From: Anaerocolumna jejuensis DSM 15929
GTDB lineage: Bacteria > Bacillota > Clostridia > Lachnospirales > Lachnospiraceae
Length of the DNA stretch: 64,000 nucleotides
NCBI RefSeq assembly: GCF_900142215.1
Contig: NZ_FRAC01000006.1
Coordinates: 434,001 to 498,000 of the forward strand
Reading direction: 5' to 3'
Shown here: one piece after another, positions 34,990 to 43,400 of the stretch
How positions within the stretch are numbered: position 1 is the first letter of the stretch
Layout: every line of letters begins with the position of its first letter
Translations under genes and position numbers: made by a program
The notes under the pieces: model-generated
What the model was told of the DNA's origin: nothing
The model's input: only the letters and a program-made list of their open reading frames with translations
The model's database searches: none

Positions 34990-35835
34990 TTATTTCTCAT
35001 TATTTATTCGGTCTCTAAATATTCTAACCTTCTTCTCTATTTCCTCATGCTCTTCAACCATGCTCAGTATTTCTTCTTTTGTTACACAACCATCTTCGCA
35101 GTAATCATAAGTACTGGTGCAATAAATAAAATCCTTATATCTTCCTTTATTATCTTTTTCAAGGCTCAGAGTATGCCGTGTTGGTAAATGTAGTTGCTCA
35201 TTCAACATTTTAAGTAATGTGGTTTTTCTGCCTTGGTAATCCTCTACCAATACTTCGGTTTTAACATACATTTCTCTTGTTTCAATATTAAAAATTATAT
35301 TGCATCTATAACTGTGTGAAATTACAATTTTATTGCTTTCATTGTAATTACTACATATATCAGCGGACCCTAGCATACCCATTTGGTTTAGTAGACCTAA
35401 CAACTCTCTTTTATGTTTATTAGAAACACGACCTTTCAACAAATTATGTCTAACTTCATCAATAGCAAAAAATTTTTCATTACCCATTACATTTTCAGTA
35501 ACATAATCTTTGTTTCCTGCGAATATAACTTCTCCATATTTATGTAACAAAACCACACTATCATCTTCACCTGCTTTTAACATTGTAGGTAAAACTATCA
35601 AATTTACAATAGATTTTTCCATAGCTATTTGCTGGTAAATATCTTCAGGAAGTTTTATACCATTCGCTTGTAGTTTTTCACCAATACATCTTAATATCTC
35701 ATAATTATCCAATAAAACATAACCTCTTGAAATCTGCTCTTGCACTGCTATACTCACGACCTCAACTATCTTAATAAAATCTAAACATGTAGGATTAAAA
35801 TAAATCCCCTTTCCTTCTACTGCATTACTTACCAT
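34990..35835 (-). CDS. Unknown mobile-element protein (281 aa)
   Basis: An unrecognised soluble protein. A slightly longer frame opens at 35850, but GGAGG lies 8 bases before the ATG at 35835, which I take as start. There is a cysteine-rich segment near residues 235-250 (FIYCTSTYDYCEDGC) and a charged helical C-terminus. A hairpin with the GATGCGGGGC motif lies upstream at 35909-35963. Confidence 0.65.
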   Translation of the reverse strand: MVSNAVEGKGIYFNPTCLDFIKIVEVVSIAVQEQISRGYVLLDNYEILRCIGEKLQANGIKLPEDIYQQIAMEKSIVNLIVLPTMLKAGEDDSVVLLHKYGEVIFAGNKDYVTENVMGNEKFFAIDEVRHNLLKGRVSNKHKRELLGLLNQMGMLGSADICSNYNESNKIVISHSYRCNIIFNIETREMYVKTEVLVEDYQGRKTTLLKMLNEQLHLPTRHTLSLEKDNKGRYKDFIYCTSTYDYCEDGCVTKEEILSMVEEHEEIEKKVRIFRDRINNEK

Positions 35836-35908
35836 AATAAAATCCTCCATTTTCTGTATTTTTGTTTACTAGTTACATCCATCTGATACCCAATTAGGGT
35901 TTATTGTT

Positions 35909-35963
35909 AACCCGGTTCTGCCGGGATGCGGGGCAACAATTTAGTGTTGTTGAAATTGTTGCC
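35909..35963. other. Structured GGGATGCGGGGC hairpin element, copy 1
   Basis: CCCGG-ttctg-CCGGG is followed by GATGCGGGGC and a stem GGCAACAATTT/AAATTGTTGCC. The 12-base core GGGATGCGGGGC recurs exactly at 63613, also beside a stem that starts in GGC. It lies in the gap between two leftward genes and has no T-run. Confidence 0.55.
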
Positions 35964-36060
35964 TATTTGCCAAAATCAGCGCATCGAAGGCCGGTTGAGG
36001 AATGTACCCTCTTATGTAAAGGTCTATCAATTGTAATGTTCTTAATCTCTGGTTTCTCAT

Positions 36061-36630
36061 TTAACTCACCTCTTCCCCATCTTCGTCTGGGTAGAAGAAA
36101 TCTAAGAACTCCTCTTCGGTTGGTAAAGCGTTCAAACTGTAACTTCTAGCCAATTTTATTGGCTTATATTCCTCTGTAGATTTACCTTTATAAAAGCGGT
36201 CTTTCTTTGTAAGATTTCTTTTATTAAAACCCTTGTATACTTCAAATGTACGCTTATCAAAATCAATTACATAACCCCATTCGCAAAACAAACTATCTTG
36301 AGCAAACTCACTATTATTTTTTAAACTTCTTAAATTACCAAACATAATTAATGATAAAATCTCCTCAAAAGTAATCCCGCAAAGTTCTCTATGCCACGGC
36401 ACACCAAATATCATAGTACCCGGCTTGTACTCACTTAAAATTTCTTGTAGCTGCTCCTTTGTATAAAAAACACATTCTGAAATATCTGATTCCAATACTC
36501 TCAAATTGACGTTTTTAAGAAATTTCAAGATACACACACCACTACCATAAGGGTTTGTATCATATTGCCCATACTGAGCCACCTTATACTCTCCATCTTT
36601 TTGCACACATACTAATCCTCTTGTACCCAT
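36061..36630 (-). CDS. GTRG-type phage/plasmid protein
   Basis: A 189-residue protein beginning MGTRGLVCVQKDGEYKVAQYGQYD. This N-terminus is shared by a family of small proteins in phages, plasmids and some chromosomes whose role is not known to me. The domain includes a conserved QYGQ with an acidic residue. The C-terminus is acidic. It sits in the leftward operon, 32 bases after the ART-like gene. Confidence 0.65.
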   Translation of the reverse strand: MGTRGLVCVQKDGEYKVAQYGQYDTNPYGSGVCILKFLKNVNLRVLESDISECVFYTKEQLQEILSEYKPGTMIFGVPWHRELCGITFEEILSLIMFGNLRSLKNNSEFAQDSLFCEWGYVIDFDKRTFEVYKGFNKRNLTKKDRFYKGKSTEEYKPIKLARSYSLNALPTEEEFLDFFYPDEDGEEVS

Positions 36631-36662
36631 AATAATTTCACCTTTTAACCTTTCTTTTAATA

Positions 36663-37229
36663 TTAAGCTGCCTTTTTACTCTGGCGATTATCAAACAAAA
36701 TTTCGCCTGTTCTCATATTCTCAATAAGCACTATATCTTCCATATAAATTGGTTCTTCTGAAACATACCAAGACCCATAACTCATACCACTTGTAAAAGC
36801 CTTTCTCCAAGACTTATTCATTCTGTTTTCATCTGCCCATTGATTCCACCATTTGAAAGTATCCTTCATTCTAATTGTTATACAGATTTCTTTTTTAGCA
36901 TCAACATAAGCTGGGCTCATACCGCTGTCTATACCCAATCCTTCTGCGTTTTTCTTATTTGTCATCCAAACAACAGATTTGTAATCATCCGTGTCGGTAC
37001 AGAAGGTCTTTACCCCATTTCGCATTTCATTCCACCATTTCGTTGGTTTTAATAGGCTACTTGGTGTAAGCTTTAAGTACCCAGTCTGCATTATTCTACC
37101 TATATGATTTTTATCATTAGCTGTAAAGTGATACAAATACTGCTCCTTTTCAATGTTCTCTCTTTCCTTAACTGCTACTATTCCATCTCTTAACTCAAAA
37201 TTCTCCATGTTTATATATCTTGTATGCAT
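36663..37229 (-). CDS. Possible ADP-ribosyltransferase-fold protein
   Basis: A 188-residue protein. YLYHFTANDKNHIGRIMQTGYLKL followed by VVWMTNKKNAEGLG recalls phage proteins with YHYT...I...GxI and VVWLT motifs. Those in turn resemble the N-terminus of small ADP-ribosyltransferase-fold enzymes (DarT, Tpt1-like). A C-terminal segment WYVSEEPI would supply the acidic residue. The match is by motif only, so the activity is a hypothesis. It lies in the operon with the GTRG protein and could modify host or phage targets. Confidence 0.55.
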   Translation of the reverse strand: MHTRYINMENFELRDGIVAVKERENIEKEQYLYHFTANDKNHIGRIMQTGYLKLTPSSLLKPTKWWNEMRNGVKTFCTDTDDYKSVVWMTNKKNAEGLGIDSGMSPAYVDAKKEICITIRMKDTFKWWNQWADENRMNKSWRKAFTSGMSYGSWYVSEEPIYMEDIVLIENMRTGEILFDNRQSKKAA

Positions 37230-37270
37230 ATTATTTACCCTTAACCTTTCTCTTATTTAATTTATTTACT

Positions 37271-37311
37271 TGACCCTGCGGAGCGGGCAACAGGGTTGTA
37301 AGACCTGTTGC
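37271..37311. other. Structured hairpin element, divergent copy
   Basis: CTGCGGAGCGGGC is followed by GCAACAGG/CCTGTTGC. It is a variant of the elements at 35909 and 63606 and again lies between two leftward genes. Confidence 0.4.
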
Positions 37312-37321
37312 TTACTCTCAA

Positions 37322-38176
37322 CTACATTACTTCTTTAACTGTTACATCCTCGCCAGCATCTAACAGTTTAGGGTTACAAGCCGCTGTAAAGTAAGAATAT
37401 TTACCCTTCTTGTCCTTTGCAGTTGGTGTTGCCTGCCAGATTGTCAGCCCAGATTTACTCAATTCCACAAAGGCATCTACTAATGTTCTCTCTCTCATAT
37501 TAGTGAATATCTCTGGACTAAAGATGCTATCAGAACCCGGTACAGTAAACAAAGTGCCTAGGAAATGGTTTATCAAAAGTCTCATTTCATCTTTCTCAGA
37601 TTTCTTCTTACTGTTAAGGTTTCCTTCATAGTTTGTAATACCCACCTCTTCAAGTGCCTTTTTCATTTCTTCAAAGGATTTTCTTAAAATATTTACTCTA
37701 ACTGAATCTAATTCTTTTAAATCTTCATTATCTGCTAATACCTCATCAAATGATGCAAAATCCAAATCATTTAATGCATAGCCAACCTCGTCAACATAGC
37801 CTTGTCGGTCATCTGCTATATACCCTCTGACCAGTTCTTTCTTGTAAAGGTTCTTAAAAATAACCACTTCCAAATCTTCAATCTTTTTTCTTGACCAAAT
37901 ACTTCTAAAGTAGTAAGCCAAATATGTTGAATACAGTACACTATCATCATAGAATTCGGAACTTGATGCTTGAATTGCCTTCTTAACACTTTCAATACCG
38001 TCAAGAATGTAAGATACCCCATTATATTTAACTTCAACTGGTGTAGGTAACATTGCTACTTCTTTCTCATTACCCTTTACTTCTAATACATTTGCTGATT
38101 TCATAATTTTCTCTCCATCTCTTTTCTGATTTGATTTACTACCTTTCATTTCTGCTCTTCTTTCGGCTCTGTTCAT
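37322..38176 (-). CDS. Unknown mobile-element protein (284 aa)
   Basis: A 284-residue helical protein with the N-terminus MNRAERRAEMKG, which is frequent among plasmid and phage proteins. The remaining sequence is charged with no recognisable domain, and could be structural or DNA-associated. GAGGA lies 8 bases before this ATG. An inner ATG (GGAGAG upstream) is a weaker alternative. It is the second gene of the leftward operon. Confidence 0.65.
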   Translation of the reverse strand: MNRAERRAEMKGSKSNQKRDGEKIMKSANVLEVKGNEKEVAMLPTPVEVKYNGVSYILDGIESVKKAIQASSSEFYDDSVLYSTYLAYYFRSIWSRKKIEDLEVVIFKNLYKKELVRGYIADDRQGYVDEVGYALNDLDFASFDEVLADNEDLKELDSVRVNILRKSFEEMKKALEEVGITNYEGNLNSKKKSEKDEMRLLINHFLGTLFTVPGSDSIFSPEIFTNMRERTLVDAFVELSKSGLTIWQATPTAKDKKGKYSYFTAACNPKLLDAGEDVTVKEVM

Positions 38177-38194
38177 CGTAATATCCTCGCTTTC

Positions 38195-38413
38195 TTAATT
38201 TGTTATTAATTGTTTTAGTCTATTGCACTGCTCTTGAAGTTGCTCTACTGTTACCTCTTGCTCCCAGAATACTGTTAACCCGGCTTTTGATTTACCCTCT
38301 ACTATGTACTGCGATAAGATTTGGTGCTTTGCCATAAAATTTCTTGGTGGTACTTTTCTACTAAGTAAATCTCTTTGGTTAAAAGCATTTCTTAAATTTT
38401 CATCTACCCTCAA
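38195..38413 (-). CDS. Small protein, first gene of the leftward operon
   Basis: A 72-residue protein with a helical C-terminus (TVEQLQEQCNRLKQL, possible coiled coil). AGAGGAG lies 7 bases before a TTG at 38413, which I choose. A GTG at 38446 has no ribosome site. It faces the XRE regulator gene across about 300 bases that hold repeated operator-like sites. No function is recognised. Confidence 0.55.
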   Translation of the reverse strand: MRVDENLRNAFNQRDLLSRKVPPRNFMAKHQILSQYIVEGKSKAGLTVFWEQEVTVEQLQEQCNRLKQLITN

Positions 38414-38573
38414 ATCAATAACTCCTCTCTTTCTTTTATATGTCACTTATTCATTACTCATTGTATTTTATCTTGTTTTCGTGACTTGTTATGGCCTGAG
38501 TATACACGATTACAATAGTGATGTCAAACCAAAAACACCCCTTTTTGTAATTATTTCGTGTTTTTTTATGCTC

Positions 38574-38640
38574 TAGTCACGTTTTAGCGACAATTAGTTA
38601 AAGTACAGTTTGTTATCTCCATTTAGTCACGTTTTAGTTA
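38574..38640. promoter_or_regulatory. Repeated TAGTCACGTTTTAG sites in a divergent promoter region
   Basis: TAGTCACGTTTTAG occurs at 38574 and again at 38624, exactly 50 bases apart, and a related ATTTAGTTACTTA follows at 38656. They lie between the XRE gene (rightward) and the seven-gene leftward operon. They are therefore candidate operators for the XRE protein, as in a lysis/lysogeny-type switch. Confidence 0.6.
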
Positions 38641-38720
38641 ATCTCGAAATATGGTCTTGATTTAGTTACTTAAATATGCAATACTATCAACATATATCAT
38701 ATAAAAGAGGAGGGATTTAA

Positions 38721-39569
38721 TTGCTAGAGGATAACAAAGAAAATGAATATGATGAATTTTTCAAAAAATTTAAAGCTATATTAGATGGAAAATATGAAAA
38801 GAAAGGTATACCAAAATACAGTCAAACGGAATTGGCTAATCTTACAGGTGTTTTAAAGCAAAAAATTAGTGTATATTACAAAGGAACGAATAAGCCTTCA
38901 GTTGAAAATTTAATTAAATTATCAAAAGGATTAAACTGTTCCGTGGATTTCTTAATAAGAAAAGATGTTATAGAGCCTAATCCAAGAAATCAAAACATTT
39001 TAAACAATACTGGACTAAGTTCTGAGTGTCTTAAAAGATTAGTACACTATAGAAATAAAAACGAGAAAATATACAATAAAATTATGACTACCCTTGAACT
39101 ACTTATTAGTAATATTGGTCTACCCAATACTGATGTTTTATACTATATTGCAAGGTACTTAACTTTTGAAGCTGATGACTCACTCTACATTATTAATGAT
39201 ACAGCTTATGAATGCTTTACTGATATATTAAATAGCGAAGAAGATTCTGAAAAAATAAGAGAGGCATTTAATAAGTACTTCAGCACAACATTTGATGTAG
39301 ATATAAATAAAACACACGCTCTCTCGAACATAAATAAATCCAATGTTTATTTAGATACCATTAAAGGCGCACTGCAGGTTTTATCAAGAGATATCAATAA
39401 TAAACATTATGCTGATGACTACGAAAACGAACCAGTCGGTACTTGGGATGTTGATATTAATGCACTCGAAGATGTTGATTTTAGTAAAGTTGCAGACATA
39501 CTCGATAGTAATTATAAACTCTTGCCATCTGATACCCCAAGCGAGGACAAGAACGGAAAAGTTGAATAA
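38721..39569 (+). CDS. XRE-family transcription regulator
   Basis: A 282-residue protein with an N-terminal helix-turn-helix (about residues 30-80: YSQTELANLTGVLKQKISVYYKGTNKPSVENLIKLSKGL) and a helical C-terminal part. Translation starts at a TTG preceded by GAGGAGGGA. No better start is present. It likely represses the opposing operon through the repeats at 38574-38640 and may be the maintenance switch of the large element. Confidence 0.85.
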   Translation: MLEDNKENEYDEFFKKFKAILDGKYEKKGIPKYSQTELANLTGVLKQKISVYYKGTNKPSVENLIKLSKGLNCSVDFLIRKDVIEPNPRNQNILNNTGLSSECLKRLVHYRNKNEKIYNKIMTTLELLISNIGLPNTDVLYYIARYLTFEADDSLYIINDTAYECFTDILNSEEDSEKIREAFNKYFSTTFDVDINKTHALSNINKSNVYLDTIKGALQVLSRDINNKHYADDYENEPVGTWDVDINALEDVDFSKVADILDSNYKLLPSDTPSEDKNGKVE

Positions 39570-39582
39570 TACAACATAATTA

Positions 39583-39617
39583 AGGTTATCAAGTGCTTCG
39601 GTATTTGATAACCTTTT
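39583..39617 (+). terminator. Intrinsic terminator after the XRE gene
   Basis: AAGGTTATCAA pairs with TTTGATAACCTT across an 11-base loop and is followed by TT. It lies just after the stop codon. Confidence 0.8.
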
Positions 39618-39735
39618 CAAGTTGTTCTTGTAATCACTACATAATTTACAATTTTTGCTTGAGTATTGTCCAAACATGTGCTACAGTCTCATCATCGCGT
39701 TATTATCATATAAATAGAAAGGATGTGACTGTACT

Positions 39736-40755
39736 ATGAATACAGGATTTTATACAGCTTTACCTGTAGACAAGGCTCTACAGGATGTATCTGAGTTGTT
39801 TAGCTTTAATGAGGAGAGCTTTGATATTACCCAAATAACCAACGTGACCGAAGAGCAGTTTAATGCGCTTGCCAACTTATATATGCACATAGATACAATT
39901 ACTCACGAGGAGTTAGCAAAATATGACCCAGCAGACATATTTGTTTCGGGCTGGTTCGATACCCCAGTAAGCGAACTTTATGATTATCGTACTGCTTTGA
40001 CCAATACCCAAGAGTTACTACAACACTTAATTGATAATAAAATTACTGATAGTAACATTATTAATCTGTTAGTACCAATTGTTGCTGAAAAGCTGTCTTT
40101 GGTCTGCGACATTATTGAAACATACACCAAGGACATTTTTTCAGTAAAATTAAAACACCTTTTAGAAACTCACGCAATGTCACAGAGTGAGCTTGCTCAG
40201 AAGTTAGGTGTAAAACAGCAGACTGTATCACTATGGATACAAGCATCGGGGTATCCTACCCAATCGACTGCAATTGAGTTGTGTAATATTTTTAATATTA
40301 CTTTGGATTTCCTATTTAGACCTGATATGGTTGCGCAATCTATGGAAAAGCACATTGTATATCAAAACTGCGGATTAGAAGAAAAAAGTACTGCTATCTT
40401 AGAAGAACTACATAGGCGGGGTTCGGAGGATATACTCAGAACACTTAATATGATAATCCAAACTAAAGGTAGCGGGGATTCAGATTTAGTACAAGTGCTT
40501 ACTGAGTATCTGAATTTACCTTGTGAGACAGGTCAATGTGTTATTCCATTTAAGGAACTGCTTGATTTACAGACTGAAATCCAAATGGCTGATAGCAAAG
40601 AAGATGCGTTAGCTCATGCAAAAGGCTTTCTGGAAAACTATGTTGATTTGGATATTCAAGGGTTTAGAAAGTATCAGCTTGATAAGATTATGCTCGTTGA
40701 GTTAATTCAAATATTGACCCGGATGCGGGATGAACGGGTTAAAGAAGTGTACTAA
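39736..40755 (+). CDS. Second regulator with an internal XRE domain
   Basis: A 339-residue protein whose helix-turn-helix lies in the middle (about residues 133-190: LKHLLETHAMSQSELAQKLGVKQQTVSLW). It is flanked by a helical N-terminal domain and a helical C-terminal domain. This layout suggests that the flanks sense a ligand or partner. It follows the first XRE gene after a terminator, so it has its own promoter. A perfect 38-base palindrome lies just after its stop. Confidence 0.8.
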   Translation: MNTGFYTALPVDKALQDVSELFSFNEESFDITQITNVTEEQFNALANLYMHIDTITHEELAKYDPADIFVSGWFDTPVSELYDYRTALTNTQELLQHLIDNKITDSNIINLLVPIVAEKLSLVCDIIETYTKDIFSVKLKHLLETHAMSQSELAQKLGVKQQTVSLWIQASGYPTQSTAIELCNIFNITLDFLFRPDMVAQSMEKHIVYQNCGLEEKSTAILEELHRRGSEDILRTLNMIIQTKGSGDSDLVQVLTEYLNLPCETGQCVIPFKELLDLQTEIQMADSKEDALAHAKGFLENYVDLDIQGFRKYQLDKIMLVELIQILTRMRDERVKEVY

Positions 40756-40791
40756 ATTATAAGCCGGGTTGCTTAATTGCATAACGGGAGT

Positions 40792-40829
40792 CATAAGAGG
40801 GGAAGCCACGCGTGGCTTCCCCTCTTATG
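40792..40829. repeat. Perfect 38-base palindrome
   Basis: CATAAGAGGGGAAGCCACG is immediately followed by its full complement, with no loop. There is no T-run behind it. It may be a terminator or processing hairpin, or a protein-binding or recombination site. Confidence 0.75.
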
Positions 40830-40980
40830 CTGTCATTCGTTTTGTGTAGCGGAATATTAAGAAACTGATTTTACAGTATGAATCAATTGATGAGGTTTGT
40901 TGACTTACTTGTTTATTTAAGATATAATATTTTAAATTGTCTAAAATTGCATAAAAAGACATATAAGGGAGGAAATAACA

Positions 40981-42063
40981 ATGTTTAAAATCAGAAAATG
41001 TATGAGTATTTTGTTAACTGCAACTCTGTTAATTTGTTTGGTTTTTTCAGTTTCACCGAAAATAGTATATGCTAATACTACTCATGATTTGGTATTTGGA
41101 GAAAGTTATACCTTTGATGGAACTGGTGGAATGCAACGATTTGATTTAACACTTGAAAAATCTGGAAGTATTGATATTAAGTTTGTATCTAATAGTACAG
41201 ATGGAAGTTCTGGAGTTTTTGTGTATACAGAAGGAGGTAACAAAAAACTCACTTCTTATGGCTTTACTGGAAGTTATAAAAAAAGCATTGATTTAAAGGC
41301 TGGTACATATGTTTTGATATTTAATTATTCCAATGGAACTAAAGGTACTAATATTCATGGTGAACCTTATGATAATAGTCCTGCAAATGGAATAATGAGC
41401 ACATCATTTACAGATGCTAATGAGACGTATGCAGAAGATGCTACTATTACCAATGATGAATATGGAGTTGCGTCAAATATTTTATCCGTTGATAATGCTA
41501 TATTACAAGGCCAGTTTGCATTAAATGATTCTGTAGATTATTATACTTTTAGTACCACACAAGCACAAAATTTAAATTTATATTTTTCGAGCAAATTAGA
41601 CAGTGTTAATATTCAATTATTTAATGATTTGCTTGACTTTGATTTAAAGAAAGATGGATTAGTGGCAGGTAGTAATAAGTTCTCTATAGTACTTCCCAAA
41701 GGCACCTATTATTTGGCTGTTAAAAATGCAAAAACTGATTTTACAGGAAACTATCAATTAAAATTATCTACATCTGATATTACTAAAACATCAATAAAAA
41801 GCCTAAAAAGCCCTAAAAAAAGCGCTTTGAATATTACAGTGAACAAACAAGCAAATATAACAGGTTATCAAATTCAAATTGCTACTAATAGCACGTTTAC
41901 GCAGAACAAAAAATCTTACTTAATTACAAGCAATAGTAAAAGTATAACAAATCTCAAATCAAAAATAACTTATTATGTGAAAGTAAGAACTTACTCAACT
42001 GCTGTAAATGGAGAAAAATGTTATTCTTCATGGAGTGCAATTAAAAGTGTAAATATTAAATAA
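40981..42063 (+). CDS. Secreted protein with PPC-like and FN3-like domains
   Basis: A 360-residue exported protein. A signal peptide ending near VYA-NT precedes a beta-rich region that repeats the pattern of a bacterial pre-peptidase C-terminal (PPC) domain (FTFDGTGGMQRFDLTL and YYTFSTTQAQNLNLYF). The C-terminal 100 residues look like a fibronectin type III domain with GYQIQIATNSTF and YYVKVRTY. No wall anchor is seen. It has a GGGAGG ribosome site and a terminator behind it. It is likely a surface or matrix protein, with function unknown. Confidence 0.75.
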   Translation: MFKIRKCMSILLTATLLICLVFSVSPKIVYANTTHDLVFGESYTFDGTGGMQRFDLTLEKSGSIDIKFVSNSTDGSSGVFVYTEGGNKKLTSYGFTGSYKKSIDLKAGTYVLIFNYSNGTKGTNIHGEPYDNSPANGIMSTSFTDANETYAEDATITNDEYGVASNILSVDNAILQGQFALNDSVDYYTFSTTQAQNLNLYFSSKLDSVNIQLFNDLLDFDLKKDGLVAGSNKFSIVLPKGTYYLAVKNAKTDFTGNYQLKLSTSDITKTSIKSLKSPKKSALNITVNKQANITGYQIQIATNSTFTQNKKSYLITSNSKSITNLKSKITYYVKVRTYSTAVNGEKCYSSWSAIKSVNIK

Positions 42064-42103
42064 ATATATTTATGGGGATATACACATCCTGTGTATTGAA
42101 AAT

Positions 42104-42136
42104 AATAAGAGTCGGTTCAAACTGCCGACTCTTATT
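42104..42136. terminator. Bidirectional terminator
   Basis: AATAAGAGTCGG pairs with CCGACTCTTATT. It separates two converging genes for secreted proteins. Confidence 0.8.
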
Positions 42137-42160
42137 TGTTTATATCATTGTATGATAATA

Positions 42161-43300
42161 TCAAAGTTTTATTTTATCGCTGTAAGTCATCCATTCTGAA
42201 TAAATCTTCTTGCCATCTACCACAGTGTATACTCTGTATTTTATATAGCATGTTGAACCATCTTTAACTTCAAACTCGCTAACTCGATAATAGTCTTTAG
42301 ATTTGCTCGTTTTTTTCAATTTAATTGTATTTTTTGCGTATACATTCTTGTAATTCTTATCCTTGCTGGCAACATACTGGATACCATCGAAATAATTCAA
42401 TGCTGAAGTTTCATAGCCTACCGAAAATCTAAAGTCAGCTTTACCATTATAATTTGCACTTTTACTTGAATACCCACCTATACCTGTGACAATCTCAAAA
42501 TTATATGCAACTGGTAAAACAGTAACTGTCTGTGTGAATGTTTCACCACCACGATTTTCGTTTAATTTTACAGTAATTTTGTATGTTCCGCATCCTTTCC
42601 GTGCCGATATTGCTTTTGTTGAAACTTTATAATCATCTAAGCTAATCCTATAACCTTTAGTATTCAGCACAGTTATATTTAACTTGCCGCTTTCATCACG
42701 CGTGGCTACAATTTTATCAACTACAAATCCATTTTTATCATATCCATTTTTATCACGACCAGACCTATCATAGCCATTTCTATCACGACCAGACCTATTG
42801 TATCCGTCTTTATCATAACCATCCTTATCATAACCTAATACATCATATCCATCTTTATCATAGCCTAATGCATCATAACCATCCACATCATAAATTATCT
42901 CAACTGTTCCATCGGATGTGTAACCTACAGCCGGTCTATCGAAGTCGGTATCATTATAGTAATCAAAACTAAACGCTAATACAGTTGAATATTTACTTGC
43001 AATTGTTATCATATCATATGCATCTGTACAAAGTGCATTTTGTCTTTTAGGTGTATTAACAAAAGAATACTGCGTCTTATTATATTGGCTTGAATCATAT
43101 AGCCTTGCTACATGGGCATACTGCGCTATTATACCTCCATAATATCCATAGTAACCAGCTTTCACTTGTGAAGTTAAATAATCAAGATATGTTGATGCAG
43201 TCGTTTCCTCACTTGCCTGAACTTCTGTTACTGGAGCGAATCCTGTCCCAATGAGTAACGCCATTACTAAGATTACCACTAAAGTTCTTTTAATTCTCAT
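42161..43300 (-). CDS. Secreted protein with DxxGY pentapeptide repeats
   Basis: A 379-residue exported protein with a signal peptide ending near VQA. Between residues 139 and 193 it has 11 pentapeptides of the type DKDGY/DRNGY, several with Gly-Arg instead of Gly-Tyr. The C-terminal part is beta-rich and ends like FN3-type surface proteins (YRVYTVVDGKKIYSEWMTYSD). The Asp-Lys-Asp-Gly pattern could bind calcium. I see no wall-anchoring motif. The start is the second codon of the frame (ATG at 43300). No good ribosome site lies just upstream. Confidence 0.75.
   Translation of the reverse strand: MRIKRTLVVILVMALLIGTGFAPVTEVQASEETTASTYLDYLTSQVKAGYYGYYGGIIAQYAHVARLYDSSQYNKTQYSFVNTPKRQNALCTDAYDMITIASKYSTVLAFSFDYYNDTDFDRPAVGYTSDGTVEIIYDVDGYDALGYDKDGYDVLGYDKDGYDKDGYNRSGRDRNGYDRSGRDKNGYDKNGFVVDKIVATRDESGKLNITVLNTKGYRISLDDYKVSTKAISARKGCGTYKITVKLNENRGGETFTQTVTVLPVAYNFEIVTGIGGYSSKSANYNGKADFRFSVGYETSALNYFDGIQYVASKDKNYKNVYAKNTIKLKKTSKSKDYYRVSEFEVKDGSTCYIKYRVYTVVDGKKIYSEWMTYSDKIKL
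42725..42889 (-). repeat. Coding 15-base tandem repeats (11 units)
   Basis: This stretch encodes the DxxGY pentapeptides. The DNA units diverge at third positions, so the repeat is kept at protein level. It is not a CRISPR array. Confidence 0.8.
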
Positions 43301-43400
43301 CACATTATTTTTGTTAGTGCAATGAATTAAATTACCCTAACTCTCCTTTCCGTAATTAAACAAAACCATTTGTAATTAAGTTAATTTTCTTCAGACATAC

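Noticed and set aside
42725..42889. Regular 15-base repeats resembling a short-period array
   Set aside because: They encode pentapeptides in frame in an exported protein; unit and spacing do not fit a CRISPR.
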